Source: Agelaius tricolor (taxonomy: Eukaryota > Chordata > Aves > Passeriformes > Icteridae). Taken from it: a DNA stretch of 64,000 bases. Position 1 is the stretch's first letter, and each line of letters opens with the position of its first letter. The DNA lies in assembly GCA_023055355.1 (NCBI GenBank), contig JALJCS010000002.1:88313001-88377000 (forward strand), in the 5' to 3' direction. Of this stretch, positions 59,261-64,000 are shown piece by piece. The translations under genes were made by a program, and so were the position numbers. The notes beneath the pieces are model-generated. The model was given only the letters and a program-made list of their open reading frames with translations. It was not told the origin of the DNA and made no database searches.

Positions 59261-62200
59261 AGCAGGGTCCTGGGACAGACGGTCTTGGCAAAGTCCTGCG
59301 GATATACTTCTATGTGATATAAAGTCTATTCACCAGAGTTGCAAAATCTTATGCTCACACATTAAAATGACCACTAGGAAGGAACTGTAGTTGCAGGAGG
59401 GAAATAATGCCTTTGCACATTTCTGGTGAAGTTCAGAGGGTGCAGCCGGTGCTGAAAAGTGCTGGGTGAGTTTCCCGGTGAACAGCCCTTTGGCAAGAAG
59501 TACAGCTAATCGTTTATTCCAAAAAAGAGGCCCTCGCCTGCTGAGCAAAGAGTATCTGTGTACACACAGCTCTGTGTGCAGCCATCCGCCAAGAGGCGGG
59601 TTAAACTGTCACGGCCCCAGCTGCTTTTTCTGACTTTACTGTAAAACACTCTTCCCCCAAGTACATGATTTCACTTAACAAACTTCACTTTTATGGCATG
59701 TTACTGTGACCCAAACACATGAAATCCACAACATGTTGTCACTGCCCCTTGTGAAGTGGTCTGAAGACAAAATCAGAAATTCCTCAAACTCTGAAACTTG
59801 GTAAACTCTCAGCCTCTGTTTTCTCAGCTATATAATAAGGTTATTAACTGGAGTCTACAAAAGCTTGCTTCTGTTTAAATGCATATTAGCTTCTCTCCTC
59901 CTAACTCAGCTTCTGCACCTGAGTCAGAAACTGCTGCCTTTGGAAATGGAACCCTGGAAGTCTGGTTCCTTTTTCACCATAAAATTATGGGAGATCATGT
60001 TGTGCAGCTATAATTGAAGTATTACCAAGTGTAGAATAAAAGGAATGCTTTGCTTTCTTCCCTCTGATTAATTAATGTCTGCAAGGATGAAAAGTATTTC
60101 TGAACAATGCAAGAGAGCATTTGTCATCCTAAGACAGCACTGTTCTCTATGTGCTTTCTTTGGTTTTTTTTGAATGATAAAAGGCCTAATCTTTTTTCAT
60201 AATTGTTTTAAACTGTGATGCCAGGAAACCAATGAAACCATCACAAATAATTTAATTTGCAACTGAGCCTATTTTGAAGTCATATGTTCAAAAGTTATGT
60301 CATCAGCTCACTGGCATGCTGTGTTTGTTATGGAAGGTCTGTCTAGCTCAGTGTACCCATGTTATGGAACAACTGCAAATGCTAGAATGAGAACATGGGC
60401 TTGACTAATTTTCCAACAGAATAATCCTTCCTTCATCTGATCATGAAACAATATCCTTACTCAAAAACATTCAGTCCTTCAGAAAACAGATCTGGGGCAG
60501 TGTCTGAATTGTATGATTTGGCCCATCCTCAAGCAGTTTTAGTGTATGCTGTGCTTGGCTGCTTTTTGGGGAAGGGGCTGAAAGCTTCAGAGATTCAGAT
60601 GAAGTGAGCTATTCTCTGTTCACTAAATGCAGAGTTTTGCAGTTAAAAAACAAGTGCTGACTCTGGAGTGGACTGGAAAACTGAAATGAAATGTTTTCTT
60701 TCACTTTGGCCTTGCAGTTTATTTAGATCACATGCAGTGTTGGACTTTCAAAAATGCTGAAGACAGGCAGGTAGAAATCCCAAGGTTGCTTGGAAAGCCT
60801 GGTAATCTGTGCATCCAAACAGAGCCTTCAGTAGTTCATGCACTCCTCCCAGCTATTTTGCTTGCTGTGGCTGAGGATAACATGGTGATTTACAGTCACT
60901 TCTGACAGACTGGTGGATTGCAAAAGAAAATGAAGTAATTCTAAAAATCCAAGTTAGGAAGTATTTTACTGTGTAAAGATGTAATTGATAAAGTTTGTAC
61001 TCAGAGATCCAAATTGTGACCTGTGCCAGAAAGGAGCACAGCTGAAAGCTTGGGGAACATCACTCCCCTCTGCTTGAAAAAGTCTGCTCAGAAGAGAGGT
61101 TGGAAAAACAGGAATTTCCAGGCTTAATTTGCCAGTGTCACTGCTGACAGTGCAACAACACAGCCTCAGTGAGTTTTCAGGCTGTGCTGGGCTGCAGGAC
61201 TGCTCTCACTGCATTCCCCCAGCAGCTGGATGGCTCCTGGAGCAGCAGCTGTACGTGTACAGACGTGTGTACTTTAGGAACCACCGTGCTGGGGAGACAA
61301 TACAAGCTGCCACCCATGTGGGCCCTCTGAAATCCTAATGGGTACTTCTACTGTAAATATTATTTCACTTAATAAACCAGCTCTGTGCAGCTGGCATGCA
61401 CTTGTCCTTTTGAGAAGAGCATCTCTGGAGGGGTGGCTGCCCTGACACAGATCTCCATTCCCATGCCAGCTAACAGGCTGTGCAAATGAACCTGAAACCT
61501 CTTCTGTGCTGCTGGTGCTTTCACTTGAGATCACAGCATAGGTCTTCAAGTTATTTAAGAGTAAAGTAAACAAGTCCTTGGTTTCCTGTTTTGTTTTATT
61601 TTATTTTACTAAGATGGATTGGTGTAGGTATCCACACAACCAAAGAATGAAAGGCCATAATTCCATGCTAGTGCAAGACTAATCACATGTGCTGAGCAGA
61701 AACCTGCCTATGTGTTCCAGTATCTGGCAGTAACAATATTTCAGCATTTAAATAGCACTTTAAAGCCATTAACTAATCAATGCTAACAAGGCTCCAGGGA
61801 AAAGAGTATGGTGCAAATGAAGAACCACCAAGTAGAGACCTGATCCAAAGTCCACCAAAGGGTGTCAATTCCATCAATTTTGATGCTATGGAAACAGGTG
61901 TTAATTACAAGATTATTCCTCTTTCCCTTGACATTATACTTCTTGCCATGCTAGCATTAATTCTGGAAATTTCAGTGGTTGTGCTGCAGCAGTAAAGAAG
62001 GAAAAAAGAGTTAAATAAAGTTGGAGTACAGTGTTATATTTTGCAAAAGATATTATGCATTTGTTTAGAAAGATCTCTGCACACTGTTTACATTTAAGCA
62101 GTGGTAATATTATTAGTCACTGCAAAAGAAACTGGGTGTTCCCTTGTTCTAGCTAACAATAAAGGAGGGATAATTTTGGATTAAGCTACATGTTTTATGA

Positions 62201-63727
62201 AAAATATTCTTGATGTTTGCTGGTTCATGTTAAAAGAATTCCCTATGTGACCCATCAGATATCACACCCTGTCCACTGGGAATTTTATTCTACTATAGTC
62301 TTTTGTTGTTGTCTTTGGATCCCTGGATGATGCTGACATGTAGCCATTCAGATAATTTGTCCTTCCAAAAATTATTCAATGCAGCTTTGAACCAAGGGCT
62401 TTGACCTCAATTAAAAATGTAAATAAATAACACCACAGACTGAAGATTCACATGCCTTTGTCAGAGATTTGCCTGGTATTATTCATATCCCCACTTAAGT
62501 ACTTATTTCCAGTTTGGAAACTACTTTTGGCAGGTTTAGCTGCTTCAGCAAAAGTGTAGAAGGGGGTGAGTCATTATTTGGTCTTGCATTAGGAACTTCC
62601 TGCCATTTGCAAAGGAAGTGGATTTTTAAAAAAATATTTCAGAAGATTGTGTTTATCTGTAAAGAATGGAGTGGCTGGGGGGTTGATCTGTTTCTCTTTG
62701 AACAGGTTTGTGCTTCAGGAGGTTTTGGTGGTGTTTTAGCAAGGGGAGCATTTCTGTAGGAAGGAAGCTCTGTTGGCTGCTGTGGAATCTGTGAGTGTCG
62801 CTGGCAGCAGGACTTGGCTGCTCAGTGACGCAGCCCCACGTTCCCCACTCAGGCTTTTGGTCCCATGACATGGACAAATAAGTGCCTAAGAACTGGGTTT
62901 ATGAGAAGTCAGCATGATGACTGGTAAATATTAAAGCTAGCCAAGAGAAAAAGCCAAGAGAGACAAGGTCTAAAATAGATTTTATGTTTATTTCCACATA
63001 AGGTTTTTGACTGTGAGTTCCCTCTGAGATGAATACCTATGGTCACTGAGAGTTTTCTCTGTGCTGCCTCACAGTCTGTAACCCATAGAGGATGCAGGCA
63101 ACCAGGGGCTTGGTGTCAGATACCAAACTCAGCTGTGTGAGCACAGCTCTTCTGCTAACCAGGAAAAAGTCTCAGCCCCAGCCTCCAGGGTGGGGGAACA
63201 TCCATTGCACAATGCTTGCCTGCAATCCTTCCTGAAGGAGTTAATGCATTTTGTAAAAATAATGAAAGTTCTTCAAGCCAAACAGGAAAAAGGAAGAATT
63301 TGGCTCTGCAGCTCACAGATGTCATTGTGAAGGCAGAGAGATAGCTCTATATCCCTGCTACAGTTGGAAGGGGAATTGGGATTTGCTGCATACTTTCACT
63401 CCTCCTCCAAACAGAAAAGGCTCCAATTGCAATATCTAGATGAAAACCTGTCTCTCAAACCAAGAACTCACAGAGAGAGAGCCTTCATTTTTGGATCTAT
63501 CTTTTGTGCAAAGCTTAAGCCAGCAGGGATTCACTGAAACTTGTGCAGGATAAGACAAAAGGAAAGAAATCCCAGCTGGGGTTTCAGTTAGGAGCTAGAG
63601 CAACTCTTTTCCCAGGGGTTTCACACATGTCCTGATTTGGTGGCAGCACAACTGGGGTTTTACAGGTCTCAGTGGAACCTGTGTTTCAGACTAAAGGAGC
63701 AAATGCAGGGTCCTGAACCTGTGGAGG
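59261..63727. other. Upstream flank of NDRG1, no gene supported
   Basis: About 4.5 kb of AT-rich sequence. Open frames are at most about 100 codons, overlap on both strands, and show no known domain. No transposon fragment or RNA gene was recognised. Distal regulatory elements may be present but cannot be identified from sequence alone. Confidence 0.7.
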
Positions 63728-64000
63728 GATAACCCTGGACATCAGTACAGGTTAGGGGCTGACCTGCTGGAAATCTGCTCTGTGGAGAAGGACCTGGGGG
63801 TCCTGGTGGACAACAAGCTGTCCATGAGCCAACAGTGTCCTTGGGACCAAGAGAGCCAAAGGTACCTGGGGTGCATCAGGGGGAGCATTGCCAGCAGGTC
63901 AGAGAGGGGATCCTGCCCCTCTGCTCAGCCCTGTGCAGCCAAACCTGGAGCTCTGTGTGCATTTCAGGAGGGCTCTGTGCAAGAGAGATTGGAGCTCCTG
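63728..64000 (+). mobile_element. CR1 LINE fragment from the reverse-transcriptase ORF end, cut by the window edge
   Basis: One frame reads EKDLGVLVDNKLSMSQQC, a hallmark of the CR1 ORF2 C-terminal region, followed by remains of the segment that normally reads LGCIR...ASRS. Frame shifts and small deletions interrupt it, so it is a dead copy. It continues past the window. Confidence 0.88.

Noticed and set aside
58374..59291. 305-codon open frame on the minus strand through the CpG island
   Set aside because: It runs through exon 1, the promoter and the minisatellite. The translation is mostly repeated Arg/Pro/Gly strings from the repeat, and other registers on both strands are open too. Composition explains it.

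Overview
The window is vertebrate nuclear DNA, most likely from a songbird. The evidence is two multi-exon genes with GT-AG introns, several 3'-anchored CR1 LINE fragments (the usual avian retrotransposon), and at least one solo LTR that I recognise from memory as a type common in passerines. The protein identities are firm. The species assignment is inference.

Layout: (1) 1-9.4 kb, plus strand: the last four exons of CCN4 (WISP1), encoding the IGFBP, VWC, TSP1 and C-terminal cystine-knot modules, one per exon. The signal-peptide exon is upstream of the window. (2) 9.4-18.6 kb: intergenic DNA with simple repeats and a possible LTR fragment. (3) 18.6-58.74 kb, minus strand: the complete NDRG1 gene, with 15 coding exons, a noncoding first exon in a CpG-rich promoter, and a 3' UTR of about 1.57 kb. 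The joined coding exons sum to 1209 nt with consistent phases, giving 402 residues. (4) 58.7-59.3 kb: NDRG1 core promoter with a TATA-like box, tandem GC boxes and a GC-rich minisatellite. (5) 59.3-64 kb: upstream flank with no gene that I can support, ending in a CR1 fragment cut by the window edge.

CCN4 and NDRG1 lie tail to tail, the arrangement known at human 8q24.22. This supports CCN4 rather than its paralogue CCN6. CCN4 is a secreted matricellular protein. NDRG1 is a cytosolic alpha/beta-hydrolase-fold protein lacking the catalytic nucleophile and phosphorylated by SGK1 and GSK3. Nothing suggests that the two genes share a pathway.

I found no undescribed multi-gene system. The most notable items are a fourth copy of the NDRG1 C-terminal SGK1-site repeat, a GC-AG intron in NDRG1, a solo LTR ending 58 bp from the terminal-exon splice acceptor, a minisatellite beside the NDRG1 core promoter, decoy acceptor repeats in front of CCN4 exon 2, a perfect 16-bp-arm hairpin whose arms are STAT-like sites, and an LTR-like element nested in a CR1 copy.
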